NCBI GenBank assembly: GCA_026874595.1
Contig: CM049317.1
Location: 54,727,118-54,791,117 of the forward strand
DNA length: 64,000 nucleotides
Origin: Sipunculus nudus
Taxonomy: Eukaryota; Annelida; Sipuncula; Golfingiida; Sipunculidae
Direction of reading: 5' to 3'
Position numbers and translations under genes: made by a program. The notes below the pieces were generated by a model that was given only the letters and a program-made list of their open reading frames with translations, was not told where the DNA came from and ran no database searches. This document shows positions 39,108-51,559 of this stretch, one piece after another (positions within the stretch are counted from its first letter, which is position 1; the number at the start of each line of letters is the position of its first letter).

Positions 39108-39111
<4 letters not shown>

Positions 39112-39184
<73 letters not shown>
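39112..39184. repeat. (TA)n microsatellite
   Basis: About 36 TA units immediately right of the hAT-like element. Confidence 0.95.
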
Positions 39185-39190
<6 letters not shown>

Positions 39191-39420
39191 AGGGTGAAAC
39201 TATGACATGGCCATAAACACACCATAAACCTATAAAAATATAATAAACCTATGTACGACTATGATATGATGAACAATATTAATTATTTTACATTTTAAAC
39301 CGATCATGATCAAGAGTCTAAACTCATTCGATGTACCCTTAGTCCTTAAACTGTACAGATTTTTGCGAACATATCAATAAATCCTGTAATAGGGTTTAGG
39401 ATATACTCCTTTATACTATA

Positions 39421-39520
39421 CTGTAAGGGCGATCGTGAAAAGCGAACCCTCGAAAAACACTGTGTAAATGAAAATCGCGAAATTTTTTACCTCGCGAATT
39501 CAGCCAGCAACAGTTTGCTG
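39421..39520. repeat. TTTCGCGA-motif repeat, member 5
   Basis: CTGTAAGGGCGATCGTGAAA, AGCGAACCCTCGAAAAAC, AAATGAAAATCGCGAAATTT and TACCTCGCGAATTC. Confidence 0.65.
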
Positions 39521-39821
39521 TTTAATGACTTTATATCAGCTTGATTAATAGTTCTGTTTTGAGTATTAATCTTGAAATCCACTCACGTTACTGAACTTTG
39601 TTCATAACCAATATCCTAAAAACACGTCGCAATACAGTATATATTTATTAAGGTGTGTAATGATAACATAAATGAAAATAGATTTTTAAGTGTAAAAGAG
39701 TCAAGGAAAATGAGTTTTGGAATTATATCAGATTTGATTCAAGGCATGTAGACAGTGGCGACATCTGTAAGCGACTTTCAGAGTCAGAAAGACATCAAGG
39801 AACAAGATATTAGTTTGTAAA

Positions 39822-39890
39822 TACTGTAAACTGGAAATTTTCGCGAGCATGCAATTTTCGCGAATTTCGATAATGTACATTCATTCGCTA
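39822..39890. repeat. TTTCGCGA-motif repeat, member 6
   Basis: ACTGTAAACTGGAAATTTTC, GCGAGCATGCAATTTTCGCG, AATTTCG. Confidence 0.65.
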
Positions 39891-41521
39891 AAAAATTACA
39901 TTTGATATTGAGTAGGTCTACTTTATTGAAGGAAGTGATTAAAAGGGCATGTCTTAATTGAAAAACAAGTGCAGAAATAACCTCTTTTGTAATGACTGAG
40001 TTCGATCATTAGTATCACACTATGAGTAAGAATTCGCGAGAGCATAGTTTGCATAAATATTACTTATCCGGGGGCCGCTATGCAGCGCCAGTTAGTATTA
40101 ACGCGATCACCTGCTCGAAAATTTACCCATTGTAAGTTTTGACTCTCTTTAAACAGACATACCTTTCCTTACAGATAATCCAATAGTGGTAGTTTTCAAG
40201 AAATTTAACAGAACAGTTTTTTATTTACGAAAAAAACGCTGTATAGACTTTCCACGGGCTGGTAGCCCTTGTGGCTCGTCTGGTGTATTCTCGTGCAATG
40301 AGCCTGAATAAACAAACTCTTACCTTTCGAGGTAATCCTTCATATCTTAGGCTTGTTTTCTGTTGTGTGTGTTATTGGATTTTTTTTTTTACAAAAACCC
40401 ATTTTATCATTTGAGATATAAGACATACAATCTTTTTGTCAATATAACGGGCCCGAACAATTAGTGTATATCGTCGCCAACCGGGGGTGGGAGGTCTTCC
40501 TAGTTAAAGGGGCCTATTACGATGTCTGACGTACTGAATAAAGATAACCTCTTAAAAACTTTAATAAAAATAAGCACTGATCCCACAATCCGCAGGTAAG
40601 ATGTTCTATTTATATCCACGTGTTTAAACGTGGCAGACGCGGATATGCCCATCGATCGTTTTCAAAACATGGCCAACGAGGAGAGATGTGATGACATAAC
40701 AGACGAGTTTTGCAAAAGACAAAAATGGCGTCGCTTCACATGCTCTAAAAAACAAAGAAGTTTCTGCGCACGCACATTCAGTCATTTCCGGTCACGTGGT
40801 TATCCTGTTTGTAGATAAACAAGCTCATACATCCGTCACAGGGACGCAATAAAAACATTTCTTTGCATAAATTACCAAGAGTCCAATAATACGTACCCAG
40901 CGTGAGTCAGAAATCACGCAAATTCTACAGGTAAGGTAGGTGTATAGCTCGCTTTAAATGCAGAAGGCTTGTTAACTCGGCTTACGAATGTTCTTGGTAT
41001 AAAGCACAGCCCCAACGCCCTAGAATGGACAGAACTGTTCCGTGTGCCTTGTCTATTAACCTTAGGGTGATGAACCATATGTACGCATTCGATTGATTTG
41101 TGTGTTATTTTTTATTGCCATATGTTTTTCAAATTGTATAAATTGTGAATAATTTTTCGATGCAGCCGGTTTTATGCTATTTCACAGGGCCCGAAAACAC
41201 TAAACAAACTTCAGTCCCAGTGCAAATATCAGCAATTTCACGAAACATTGGTAACAAAGGGCGAGTGAATAATTCAGTTGATTCTGGAAATTACCACCAG
41301 ATGTCAGTTATATACAGGCACAATTTCTGAATAAAAAAAAATCGACAAGGTAGTCAACATTTGCCATAATTATAATAAATATTATTCACATTCGCTATGA
41401 TATGAGCAAGATGACAGAATAACAACCTCTGAGGCTTTTAAACAATATAAGCTTATGCCAATATTAATTAATGATACATTTTAAAAAAATTATAAATGCA
41501 GTTCCTACATGTATATGTTTA

Positions 41522-42452
41522 TCTAATATATAAGACTTGTTCGCAATATTCTCTGAAACCGCGTTGCGTATGACATTATGCCACACCTTTTAAAGTTATT
41601 TGTTCCCTCAGTGATATGAGAATAAATTATTTTAACGTTCACATCATTTTGAGTGAGTTTTGCGTGTTTTATGAACTGATTGGAGGTTACCACCTAAAAC
41701 AGCCGAACTGCATTCAACAAAGACCGGATATTCTTTGTGGTTGCCTCAAGGATTAAGGAAATATTGTGCATGAATAACCCTGCTTTCAAGTGACGGATTG
41801 AAGCATGTTTGGCCTGACATTTGACCCAGGCTCTGACCCACGTGCGTGGTAAGTCAATGTAAAAAACACATGACTCTCGCTGTATGAATAGGAGGGGTTC
41901 AACCAAGAAAGATTAATGAAACAAACACAAGGTTCCTATTTCCGGGAAAGGGGTAGGGGTGGGGGCGGGGGTTCCAGGCCTCAAAATGGGCCTGACACGA
42001 TTAAAAAAAGTTGCGGCGGCTGTACTCCCCTTGGGTCCGCTTCTGCTACTAACCAGGTATGCACATTTCCGTTTCTTTATTCAGGAACAGTTTCCTTGCC
42101 TTAAAACGTACATTTATTTCATCTTTCATTTCTTCCTCACATCAACCTATTATTTGTACGTCCAACAATAGTAACCAGTCAAAGCTCATTGAAAACCTGA
42201 ATGCCCCCGCGTCCCATTCCGGTTTGCAAATGTAAACATCATCACTGACCAGGTCTTCATAGTCAACATACCGGTGTATGATTTTCTTGCCTCGAGGACA
42301 GCGCCACAAAATAAATGTAAAAAAATATTTATAATAATCCACTGAAAATCTATATGTTCTTCTTATTTTTTGAATAAAAAAATAATGCCTAATATCAGTA
42401 AGTCATCTCCCAAACCTTGGTAAAAGCCCGGTATACCGGGTTAATCAGCTGG
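41522..42452 (+). mobile_element. Non-autonomous Helitron, copy C (931 bp)
   Basis: Plus strand: flanking A (41521), 5' TCTAATATATAAGACTTG, and 3' CCCGGTATACCGGGTTAATC-AGCTGG, then flanking T (42453). The A^TC...CTRR^T borders agree with copies A and B. The internal G-rich block 41889-42058 (GGAGGGGTTCAACC to GGGTCCGCTTCTGC) matches the poly(G) repeat family and is shared, in the same relative place, with the other two copies. Confidence 0.9.
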
Positions 42453-42459
42453 TAGTTTA

Positions 42460-45400
42460 TAATACTGTTTATATTTGTTTTACTCTGAGAACGTACATCT
42501 TTGATTATTACCTTGATCAACAAAAAGAAAATGTTTTATTTTTCGGGCAGGAGAGGTGAATCATTCCATCCATCAAGTGCTTCATTTCAAAATTTCGTAT
42601 ACGCTATATCTAACTAGAAGAAAGTTTGGACCCCCTCAGACAACATTTTGTAGATAAACAAGAATTCGTCATTTTCAAACGGAAACAAGGACAAGAATGT
42701 CGGGCTCTTTTCTCTCAACTGGTGCCCGGTTTCCAGAAACCATCATACCTTCCGCACATCTCAGGCTCAAACATACAACTGCATACCATGTGACTGATTG
42801 GCCCCGGTTATAAAATATTGACCAGCGCAGTCCGTCATACCAAACATACAAATGCATGCACCCACGTACGTACACAGGCACGTATTTCCTCATGCGGCTT
42901 GGTCCTAATAGTGACTACCATCTCTTTCAATTATACCGGTCATGAGTGTATTCGGACTGCTGTGTGATTTCAAATAATATACTTTCACATACATTTTATA
43001 TACCTGTATCTTAATTTCAAAGTTAAAATTAAGCAATGGCTAATTACTCTCAATATTAATCTGACCCTGATATATTTAATATTTTAGGCCATTTTGAGAA
43101 GAAAATGTGCCAAACACTTTAACCACCTCCATTTTCTTTTGAATAGTACGTCATATCAGGAGTTATACGTGTCATACACCGCAAAAAGACTCCGTGAATA
43201 GCACCAGGACTTATGAAACGCAGGCGCTCACCGAGACAGGTACTACACATACACCGTAAAAGGCCAAAAGTACGTCACACCAGGTATTTCTGTACGCCGT
43301 TACACAGGCACACGAATTAAACTGCGGGGCCATGACGGTCCATCCGGTTCGTGACCTAATGGTAAGTATTAATATGACCATGGTCATGTAGGCTGAAAAT
43401 GTAAGGGGGTAATCCATAGCAGCATAGGCAAAAAATACGTAAAAAGAAAATAAGGTCCCCTACTAAGCTAAATTCCGGGAACCCCTCCCCCTTCTATCAA
43501 AGGTCAAAGAGCATGAAAGTCGCCGCCTCCCCACAACCGAGAATATCATAATTCTTATTTTCTTTACTCTCACCACGTGTGATAAATTGAATGTTTTGCT
43601 TAGAATTTTTTGGCTTATTTTCTACTTGTTTTTAATTTGTTTTAAAATACTCCGATTTACCATGTCAAACATGTATGAAGATTCAATATGACAATTTACG
43701 CATGCTACCATGCTATAATTGTTTTCAATATGAGACGCATAATAGACAGATTATTGAGAAAAAGGTGAAGAAACTTTAAAATATATGACGGAGGTACTTT
43801 GAAATCACTTTGTAAAAAATATGCGTATTTTCCCCTGAAAAATGAGGGGGACAAAAAGTACTTTGTCCCAAATAAAAACAAAATAAAAACGGGGGCCCCC
43901 TGCACCTCCCAATTAGCCTTCTTAATACGATCCTATGTACCATGCAGGTAAAACCTTTTTCTAAATGTTTCACAGTCACCGAGATGGCGGTCACGTTACA
44001 TTATTTGCATTCAGCACTTTGTATCCGCTCTTGTACACAATACACTACAGGGGTGGATTAAGGGAAGAAAGCGTGCGCTTTTTTAAAATAAACATATGGA
44101 AAATAGAAAAAATATACATGCACTCGATACCAAAAAGCAGCGTCGGATTATAAGTCAGGCGCTGTTGTCTTCCACATATTTCTGCGTGCGAGAGTTATGT
44201 ATAAAGAGTACTAGCTGCCTATAGTCACACGTGTTTACTTATGCTAGGGTGTTAAGCCCCCCCCCCCCCCCTTTTTCTAAGATCGATCCTGTATCTTCCA
44301 TTTCATTATTGAAAGTGGGACTACCTGAATAAGTCTGAACTAAACATCATGTCGAAAAAAATTAAATATTGAAACTTCATTCAAAGTAATAATATATTCC
44401 GAAATGTAAGTACTAAAATAAGTAATTGACTTAAGGGTTATTTTATTTAAATATTTTACCTTAAATTATTTTACCTACTATACCTTGAAGTTTTTGGGCA
44501 TGGTCACAATATCGCTATTCCGCATTAAACGCGAGACAGTCTCCCCTTGACGGGTCGCATCTACGCCCCCTTATCAAACCCAATCACGTTTCTTTTTCCC
44601 AGTTCTTCGAAGCCGCTCATGGGGGGCTTCCATTTTGCGTACACACTAAAACCCAGTGGTAACGGTTCACATGCCGATATTATGGGTATACCGCTAGATC
44701 TTTAAATGACAAAATTACTAGCAATTGAGACGGGAAAGACATAAAGTCGCCTGCGGGCTGTTTTTTTTTTGCTAACAGTTTTCATTAGATATGCTCTATG
44801 TTAGAGAAAGAGAAAAAATATGCGATAAACCCCCGAAAAAAAAAAATTATCTTTTACTAAAGCACCACTTGACCACCTTATCTAACCCGCTTCCGTCAAT
44901 TATCCTCCTGATAATACATGATACTTATTTATGTTAAAAGATTTACGCGTATCTTGATTTAATTTATTTAAATATATATTGAAAATTCCTTTAACAATTT
45001 TGACCAAATTGACCTTCTAATCGCTTATTATCTCTTATTTCAGACCGAGCTCGTCGTCACGGAAATCAATTTCTTTTGAGTCCGCTACGCGACATCAGTG
45101 TTCAAGCCAGCGATGCAACTCCTTCAGTCCTGCACTAATCTTTAAATAAATGCTTGCAGTCCATCTAAGTTCTGCGTGACAGTATAAAAAAGTGAAATTT
45201 TGTCCAACAATGAAAAATTATTTGCGTCTGTTTACTGTTTCTGTGATTTTTTTCTATTTCTTGTGAAATTTCTATTTCACTTCTTCATCAAACGACTTCA
45301 GGTCTTGTTTTAACAGCGCATGACCACCATACAATTCGATTGGGAATCCCAATGTCATGACCGTCAGCGGAGCCCGCGGGTTCTGGTGGCTACAGGGACA

Positions 45401-45530
45401 TCTTGACATGCGTGGTCCTTAAAATCTGCTGGGTATATTATTATGACAGATCCAAGAAATAACAAAGACACATAATTCGAGGACCCTTTCAAACATTTGA
45501 CTTACATCGTTTATTTTCTCGTATTTCATT
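42460..45530. other. No gene seen; G/C homopolymer fragments
   Basis: Single-copy AT-rich DNA. A weak direct repeat may exist at 43146-43180 and 43245-43295 (GTACGTCA-A-CAGG and CATACACCG-AAAA words in both). GGGGGCCCCCTG at 43891-43902 and a C(15) run at 44257-44271 belong to the poly(G) repeats. Confidence 0.4.
44257..44285 (-). repeat. C(15) tract, poly(G) repeat family fragment
   Basis: GTTAAGCCCCC... then TTTTTCTAAGATCGATCCTG; the minus strand reads CAGGATCGATCTTAG followed by the G run, like the GGATCC-side of other members. Confidence 0.5.
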
Positions 45531-45600
45531 GGCGGATGCAGGAAAACGGGACCACCTGGACCCCCCCCCCCCCCCACCCCCCCGGGGGCCCTCTTCTATA
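45531..45600. repeat. C(15)AC(7)G(5) block, poly(G) repeat family
   Basis: GGCGGATGCAGGAAAACGGG, ACCACCTGGA, C(15) at 45561-45575, A, C(7), GGGGGCCCTC. The GGCGGAT-CAGG start matches the family start at 19749. Confidence 0.6.
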
Positions 45601-45770
45601 TTTTCATCACTGGCTGTCATCTATAGGTCAATGTTTCGAAAATAATAATAAACACTACTATCTAAATCGTTAAAATTAAAAAAAATATTGCCCGTCTGCA
45701 TCACCATAACAAAGGGCATGAAAATCATATACTTGTTTATTTTATCTTAGGTTACGCGGAGGCTAATCAT

Positions 45771-46220
45771 ACGTTGTCATAATGGCCACTATGTAAAGCT
45801 ATTTATTGCAAGTTTAATGACCGTAGTCACGAGGAGGACGCACCTGACATCACGACTTCCACCTATGTCTTAAGTCTTAACCCTCGATATTTAAGAACTG
45901 GTGTGTATGGCGCTCCAGTAGTCAGGGAAACACCTAGGACGTATCCTAATAGGACGCATTTAACATGTAAGAGAACACCCTATCGAAATGCCTGTCCCCG
46001 GGTGCACTCCTGTATCGTAATTAAGCTACTGAAGCAAATAAATCGCGGTATGAAAGTTTTTAAAAATCAATCATCATATAATTTGTGTAAATAGCTAGAT
46101 TGAATAGAGAGATATAGTGATAATTTAAAAGAGACTCAAAATATTTTCACTGTCTTTCATTTTCCCTCTTGATCTGTCTCTCTGTCCTTTAATTTTCTCT
46201 CCCTCTCTGTCATTTAAAAT
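45771..46220 (+). repeat. 450-bp tandem duplication, unit 1
   Basis: Unit boundaries ACGTTGTCAT (45771) and ACGTTTTCAT (46221) set a period of exactly 450. Shared blocks: ATGGCCACTATGTAAAG, TTTAATGACCGTAGTCACGA, GGAGGAC, CTTAA-CCTTGATATTTAAG and GGCGCTCCAGTAGTCAGGGA; then AACACCTAG-ACGTATCC, CGAAATGCCTGT, TAATTAAGCTACTGAAG and AGATTGAATAGAGAGATATA continue into the separated half at 47053. Confidence 0.88.
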
Positions 46221-46398
46221 ACGTTTTCATGATGGCCACTATGTAAAGTTATTTATTGAAAGTTTAATGACCGTAGTCACGAGGAGGACACACCAGACAT
46301 CATGTCGCCCACCTGTGTCTTAAATCTTAACCCTTGATATTTAAGCATTGGGGTGTGGTGAAGATCTACACGGGGCGCTCCAGTAGTCAGGGAGACAA
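46221..46398 (+). repeat. 450-bp duplication, unit 2 left half
   Basis: Follows unit 1 head-to-tail and matches it to GTCAGGGAGACA. It carries an extra GTGAAGATCTACACGGG (about 46360-46376). The match stops at about 46398. Confidence 0.85.
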
Positions 46399-47052
46399 AG
46401 GATTAACCGATTTGTCTTTGGGAGAGAGGCGCCTGCCCGGAAACGTGCCAGGAAGCATAGCGATATGAGATCAGACAATGTTGATATGGGCCTAATTAGC
46501 ACCCAATCGATCCAGGCCACCGGATGAATTAATCGGACGTTCCTTGACTTTGCACGGATCTTTGATTTGGGCCGGTCATTCTATATATTGATTTGTCCGG
46601 CATGTGTACGCTCGTAGTTGTATTACATTAATCAAGCAGGACTCGCCTTTCTCTCAGTCAAGCAAAAGTCAAATAGGGTTGCATGGAGTTCTGAAATTCA
46701 AGAGAAACCGGACCCCCGAGAGCAAGCATTCAATGGTATTTGAGGTGATTTTTGCTATGTAATATATCCAGCAGGGATTGTCATTACCGCGCGCGGTGAA
46801 TGCCGTGTCAACAACTTGCGTTGACCAATGTTCATGTAAACACTGGTGCCCCAGTATAAGCTGATTGCTGACCACCCAGAGACAGTAAACCGATTAGGTG
46901 ATCAGAATCTAAATGCACTAACTAAGCAAATGGGGGACCGAAAGCTTCACAACATGCAATTACGAGTTAAAATTCGGTGCCCCCAGAACTCATTGTCGTG
47001 ACGGGATATATCGAGACTACACTGTAGGCTGTTGAGGCGCATTTCGTGGACG
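46399..47052. other. 654-bp segment separating the halves of repeat unit 2
   Basis: Bounded by GGAGACA on the left and CGAAACA on the right, where unit 1 has a single GGAAACA. This is consistent with insertion here, with a short target duplication, or with a deletion from unit 1 through the same short homology. Moderately GC-rich (GGCGCCTGCCCGGAAACG, GCGCGCGGTGAATGCCG), with no gene, inverted termini or family match seen. Confidence 0.6.
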
Positions 47053-47365
47053 AAACACCTAGAACGTATCCCAATAGCACGTAAATAAAATGTAAGAGTA
47101 CATCCAATCGAAATGCCTGTCTCCGGGTGCACCCCTATTTCTTAATTAAGCTACTGAAGAAACTAAATCGCGGTATGATTTAAATGACATTCATCGTATA
47201 ATTTGTTTAAATAGCTAGATTGAATAGAGAGATATAGTGAAAATTTAAAAGAGACTCAAAATATTTTTTCATTCTTTCATGGTCCTTCTTGATCTCTCTC
47301 TCTGTCCTGTTCTATCTCTTCCCCCCCTCTCTCTCTCTCTTTCTCTCTTTCTCTCTCTCTGTCAT
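47053..47365 (+). repeat. 450-bp duplication, unit 2 right half
   Basis: Resumes at CGAAACACCTAGAACGTATC and matches unit 1 through AATAGAGAGATATAGTGA and CTTTCAT to the CT-rich end (GTCATT). Confidence 0.85.
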
Positions 47366-47393
47366 TCTCTTTCTCCTTCCCTCTCAATCTCTG
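47288..47393. repeat. (CT)n low-complexity tract
   Basis: Expanded version of the shorter CT-rich end of unit 1 (46165-46215). Confidence 0.85.
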
Positions 47394-47399
47394 ACATAT

Positions 47400-50230
47400 T
47401 GGAAACATTTACAATTGTGTTCATGATCTCTTGTTCTAAAACAACTCGCCAAGACATTTATAAATCTCACTGGTGTTTGACTTAAGATTGACCGGCCTTA
47501 TTTAGGTAAGTCCACGCCTAATCTGCAATGACCAGATGATAATACACGGTGAAATGGCACAAAGCTTGCTTGTGGATAGATTTATTCGTCGCCGCGGGTT
47601 TTAAATGGAGACATCCGGCTTGACCGCACAAAAGATGTCGGTATTTGTCAGCTTAAGAGGATTAACCCACGTCTCTTTAGCTTTTATCGTGTGTTAGGTG
47701 TCTTTAAAAGAATTCCATTCCGACCTTTTCACCATCCGGTAAAATTGTATCCTGATAATCTAAAATGGACTCGGGAGTTTCGTCAGTTATCGAATATTTT
47801 ATTCAAGAGAAGTCTAAAAAAATATTACATTTATAAAATCTGCTTTTGTCCGGTAAACCGTCACACTGAGTCATGACCAGTATGTTTCACATCATCTTGT
47901 AAACTTTCCAATATCCTCTAGGTTAAACATATGGATTTTCTTATCACAGCCGTCTTGATTTCTTCATTAGGCCAGATTTCTGGTCCAAGTATTACGTCAT
48001 GCACCTGGCTATGGAACAAGGGTGATATTACCCCCCCCCCCCCTAATTACCAAAATGAAATTTAAAATGATGTTAATTTCCAGGGGATGAGGAGTGCTAC
48101 GGTTATTCACTGCAGTTGTTTTAGATCTCCATCGCTATAACCGCTGCTTTGTTTAGAAAGTTTTTCGGGGTTTCAACACCAGGGCTGGCACAGGGCCAAG
48201 AATTTTAATCAGACACACAAGATCGTGGTATCTCATTGAGCATCAAACCGGCGTGTCTGGGTTTCAAACTTGGAGCTGGATGCACAATGCGATACCATGC
48301 TCTCATTAGTCTAATTACAATTCTTTGCCCCGTGCCTGTCCTGGAAATGAAAGCAGGAGAATCTGGCTATAGAAAAGTAGCGTTTTTTTGCAAAGGTGAT
48401 ATAGTGTATAACCTTAGCGTAAAGAACGAAGACGTAATCTTCCTGAATTTGATTTTATGAAACAACGTATAGCGATTTCCTATAACCCATACTTCAAATT
48501 ACTGATAGTAATCTAAATTCGATTTTGGATTATCCTGAGGGATTACTTGAAATCGATTTCATTCTACCCCCGTCGATTTCAGGTTACCCAACATAATACT
48601 CCTTTATGTTATTTTACTTATAAATATTGAAAGGTTTTCCTTTGCATTTCTCCAATGAGGTTGAGTCTTTGCACGTTTTATATTTGTATGTAAAAAATCA
48701 TTCGCTTTGGTGAATTTTAGGGGTGAAGTGTAGCCAATATCAGAGTATTTATAATATAATTATAAGTTTGCGACTTTTAAATCTTATGTTATATTCATAT
48801 AACGTATAATGAATTAAAAGCTTAAGAATTCCCCGTTACGAACAAATCAGGGATGTTGTACCTGAAAAAAAGTTCGGGCTATCAACAAGGGTAATATGAA
48901 CGATAACCTGAAATGCTAGTAGTTTGGAGTCTTAACAACTTTATGCCAGTCAATAGGTCGCGCTGCAACATGTGGCGAATACTTTATTTTTGTATCATAT
49001 CAAAAACATTTCAAGACATGTCGACATTAATTTTGGGGGACAAAGAATATTTTGTACCCTCATCTTTTCGGAAATAATTTCTAGATGATTATATCATCCA
49101 TTTGATCCATGCTTGATACTGTTTACCGATTCACTTTTCTAGACACGCCTCGGTTCATCAGTATCTTATCATCTCTTGATGGTGGACTGGAACTTGGGGT
49201 AGATCATCCCGAATACAGTTCCACGGAAAAGATGTAAAAAGCCATCTCTTTTATGCACCCTTTACTATCGCTAAAATTACTGGATCACATTTTGAATTAC
49301 ACTCTTAATGATTATATTTGTCCTCAGATCATATTTTAAATAGAATAAACCGTTTCCTTATTAATGATTTTATTCCCGTTAAAATAACGTGACGTTGGAT
49401 TATATTTTTTTACTTTTGTTCATTTCAGGTGCTTAAACAGGCTTTACGCGGGGGTATGTGTGTCTGTTTGTAAGTATGTATTATAAATTGTTTGTGTGAG
49501 ACAATCGATATTGCAATCCTAGAAAAATTTACATTCTGTCGAAAATCAGTGAAAAAATTCTCCATCTGGTTATAACTCGAAACTTTTCAGTAATAAAACT
49601 TGATGAAAAACAAGGCTAATATATTCACTTTTTGAAAACTACTTGCATATTATAAAAGATAAAAGGGTCTGGAAAATTTACCAACAATATTACGTACCAT
49701 ATCGGATGGGACGGGGGGGGGGGTATCCTATGGTAACGCCCCTGATTTTAAAAGCAAGTTTTACTTATACCCATGATTAAATTATAATATTACTTACATG
49801 ACTGTTCATGATAATTAGTATAAAAGCGATCTTTGAGTCCTAAGGTTCACAGATCATATTGATCAAACTATGGCATATTGTCCCTTTGAGATCAGAAAAC
49901 AATAAAACTGTCAACGAATACTCTATATAGAATACTTTATTCTAATTCTTCTCACCAGGGTATAAAAATAAAGAAAAATAAATGAATAAGAATTTTACAA
50001 CTTTGATCTTTAAAAAGGAATCTAGTGATAGTGGACATCATAAGAGTTAAATGTATCTATGGCCAACGTATTGGAGGAAAGGCTGAAAAATACTAAATAA
50101 AAAAAATAAATTAAGATTGAAATATGGCACGTGCTTAAAGAGTAGCAAACGTTCACTTTTTTAAATATATTATTTCTACTGGGACACATACATGCAAGTC
50201 CTTTCCTGTCATCGCATCGTTCAGATTTAT
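47400..50230. other. No gene seen
   Basis: AT-rich DNA downstream of the tachykinin-like gene. C(13) at 48031-48043 and G(11) at 49713-49723 are single tracts of the poly(G) family. No splice-bounded coding stretch or repeated unit noted. Confidence 0.45.
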
Positions 50231-50237
50231 ATTTAAA

Positions 50238-50243
50238 TTTATT
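50238..50243 (-). terminator. Polyadenylation signal AATAAA of the tachykinin-like gene
   Basis: TTTATT on the plus strand reads AATAAA on the minus strand. It is the first such hexamer clearly downstream of the stop codon at 50402. Cleavage site not determined. Confidence 0.5.
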
Positions 50244-50401
50244 TTAAAATGATGAAATAGCAGTCTTTTAGTCTAATGAGCCACAAAAATGTAAATTCAG
50301 GTAGCTTGAAGCAAAAGACATTTGTCTGTTAAGATTTAAACGAATTCTAACGAATTCTCTAATGTTCTCTAACGAGAACAAATCTATTGTTCATAATTGA
50401 T

Positions 50402-50704
50402 TTAATTTCCACCGGACGTATTGCTGTCGTCTGCTTGAGAACTGGAGCGTTTGCCACGTGATGCCATAAATCCGCCATGCATGGGAACTCTCTTCTGAAA
50501 ATCGTTTTGGTAATCTGCTGCCGAAGACGCCATATCAGCCGCCATGCTTGCAGGGACGCCATGTTTCATGAGATATGCCACCAGAGCATTTTGGTTCCCG
50601 CGCTTTCCACGAACTGCGGAGAATCCGGATGGAGGGCCCCGCTTGTTATATGAAGGTCCGTCTATCTCTGATCCAATCCAAGGTCCTAAGCCGTCGTCTC
50701 CACC
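50402..50704 (-). CDS. Tachykinin-related neuropeptide precursor, terminal coding exon
   Basis: Reading the minus strand from 50704 gives 100 codons and a TAA at 50404-50402. Two peptides are framed by dibasic sites with amidation glycines: KR-GPPSGFSAVR-GKR (peptide codons 50638-50609) and KR-VPMHGGFMASR-GKR (50488-50456). Between them is a 35-residue acidic/Met-rich spacer, and a short Ser/Asp/Gly-rich tail follows. The C-terminal pattern F-x-A-x-R-Gly-Lys-Arg is that of protostome tachykinin-related peptides (consensus F-x-G/A-x-R-amide); the FSAVR-amide end resembles the FHAVR-amide of the freshwater bivalve Anodonta. Mature peptides would be secreted and act on tachykinin-type G-protein-coupled receptors. 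The exon starts after a good acceptor (T-rich tract, TATAG at 50709-50705) in phase 0, matching the phase-0 end of the signal-peptide exon at 53581. No stop, frameshift or missing processing site is seen. Family assignment rests on motif recognition; another RF/R-amide type is less likely. Confidence 0.87.
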   Translation of the reverse strand, partial: GGDDGLGPWIGSEIDGPSYNKRGPPSGFSAVRGKRGNQNALVAYLMKHGVPASMAADMASSAADYQNDFQKRVPMHGGFMASRGKRSSSQADDSNTSGGN

Positions 50705-51559
50705 CTATAAAAAAGATTAAAAATTCAGTGGCATCAATTAATGTTCAAGGGTGGGGGTGGGGGATGACTCGGAGTGGGACGGTAATCACACTTTTTATTA
50801 ACACACACATATATAAATGTACCTTTTATTGTCTGAGTGACACATTTTAAATCAAGTACAATTAAGTATAAAGTATTAAAAGGATGGTACATGTATTATG
50901 TTTCTTGTACAGGTTACATCTAAAACAGGTTCAGATATGTAATATTTCAGAGGACACTCAGAAATGGAACCAAAGTCTATAATTCTAATTATTAATATAT
51001 TTCCGTTCTAATGTATTAATATTATTGTCTGAATAGCAGGTGAATGATTTCATTGGAGCCCCTCCCCCTTTGCTAAAATACCCTCAACCCTACTCTATTG
51101 ACGCCCCTGGTAAAATGATAAGGTCACGCCAAAATATTATTCTGCTGACTCTAGGGTAAACATATGGAGTGAACGGAAGATTTTTTTTTCTTTTTGTATA
51201 GCGGTCGAGACATAACACGGAAATTTTCCAGCTTCAACAGTTATTACAAAAATTTGCTCCAGTTCTGGAAATAGGGTATATCATCAACACAAAATTCAGT
51301 AAATTTTCCAGACTTTCAAGAACTATTTTACTTTTAAGGAATTTGTGCAATGGCATAAATTAGCAATCTTACCAAGGATCTTCATTTGCGAATATGGGAG
51401 AATCCGTAGAACGATGTTATTGATTGGCCTAAAAAATAGGTCTTCTGGATCACGTGACCAAATGAGATGATGTCTATCATAGGTGGCTGGTTGTATCCCC
51501 CCCCCCTCCGGAATACTAGTATTTATTACATGTGCTGAAGTCAAAAGTCAATAGGTGCA

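Larger units (their letters stand above)
37537..39111. mobile_element. hAT-like non-autonomous element (1575 bp) in a TA tract
   Basis: Ends are CAGACATGGG at 37537 and its reverse complement CCCATGTCTG ending at 39111, flanked on both sides by ATATATAT. Eight-base duplication fits hAT but is uninformative in a TA tract. Many subterminal GTATTCGAATACGAATAC words lie just inside each end (37557-37690 and about 38990-39100), typical of hAT transposase-binding arrays. No transposase. The centre holds two tandem copies of another hAT-like unit (37915 and 38356). Confidence 0.8.

Noticed and set aside
40521-40595. Frame MSDVLNKDNLLKTLIKISTD ending at CAG|GTAAGA
   Set aside because: The start lies within a TTAAAGGGGCCTATTACGAT repeat end also seen at 33293, so the ATG is probably repeat sequence.
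51381-51535. Minus-strand exon-like stretch with CAG acceptor and CTTG|GTAAGA donor inside the tachykinin-like intron
   Set aside because: Its open frame starts and ends in phase 1, which does not fit the phase-0 exons on either side unless a weaker acceptor is used. It has no dibasic sites or peptide motif and includes a C(10) run.
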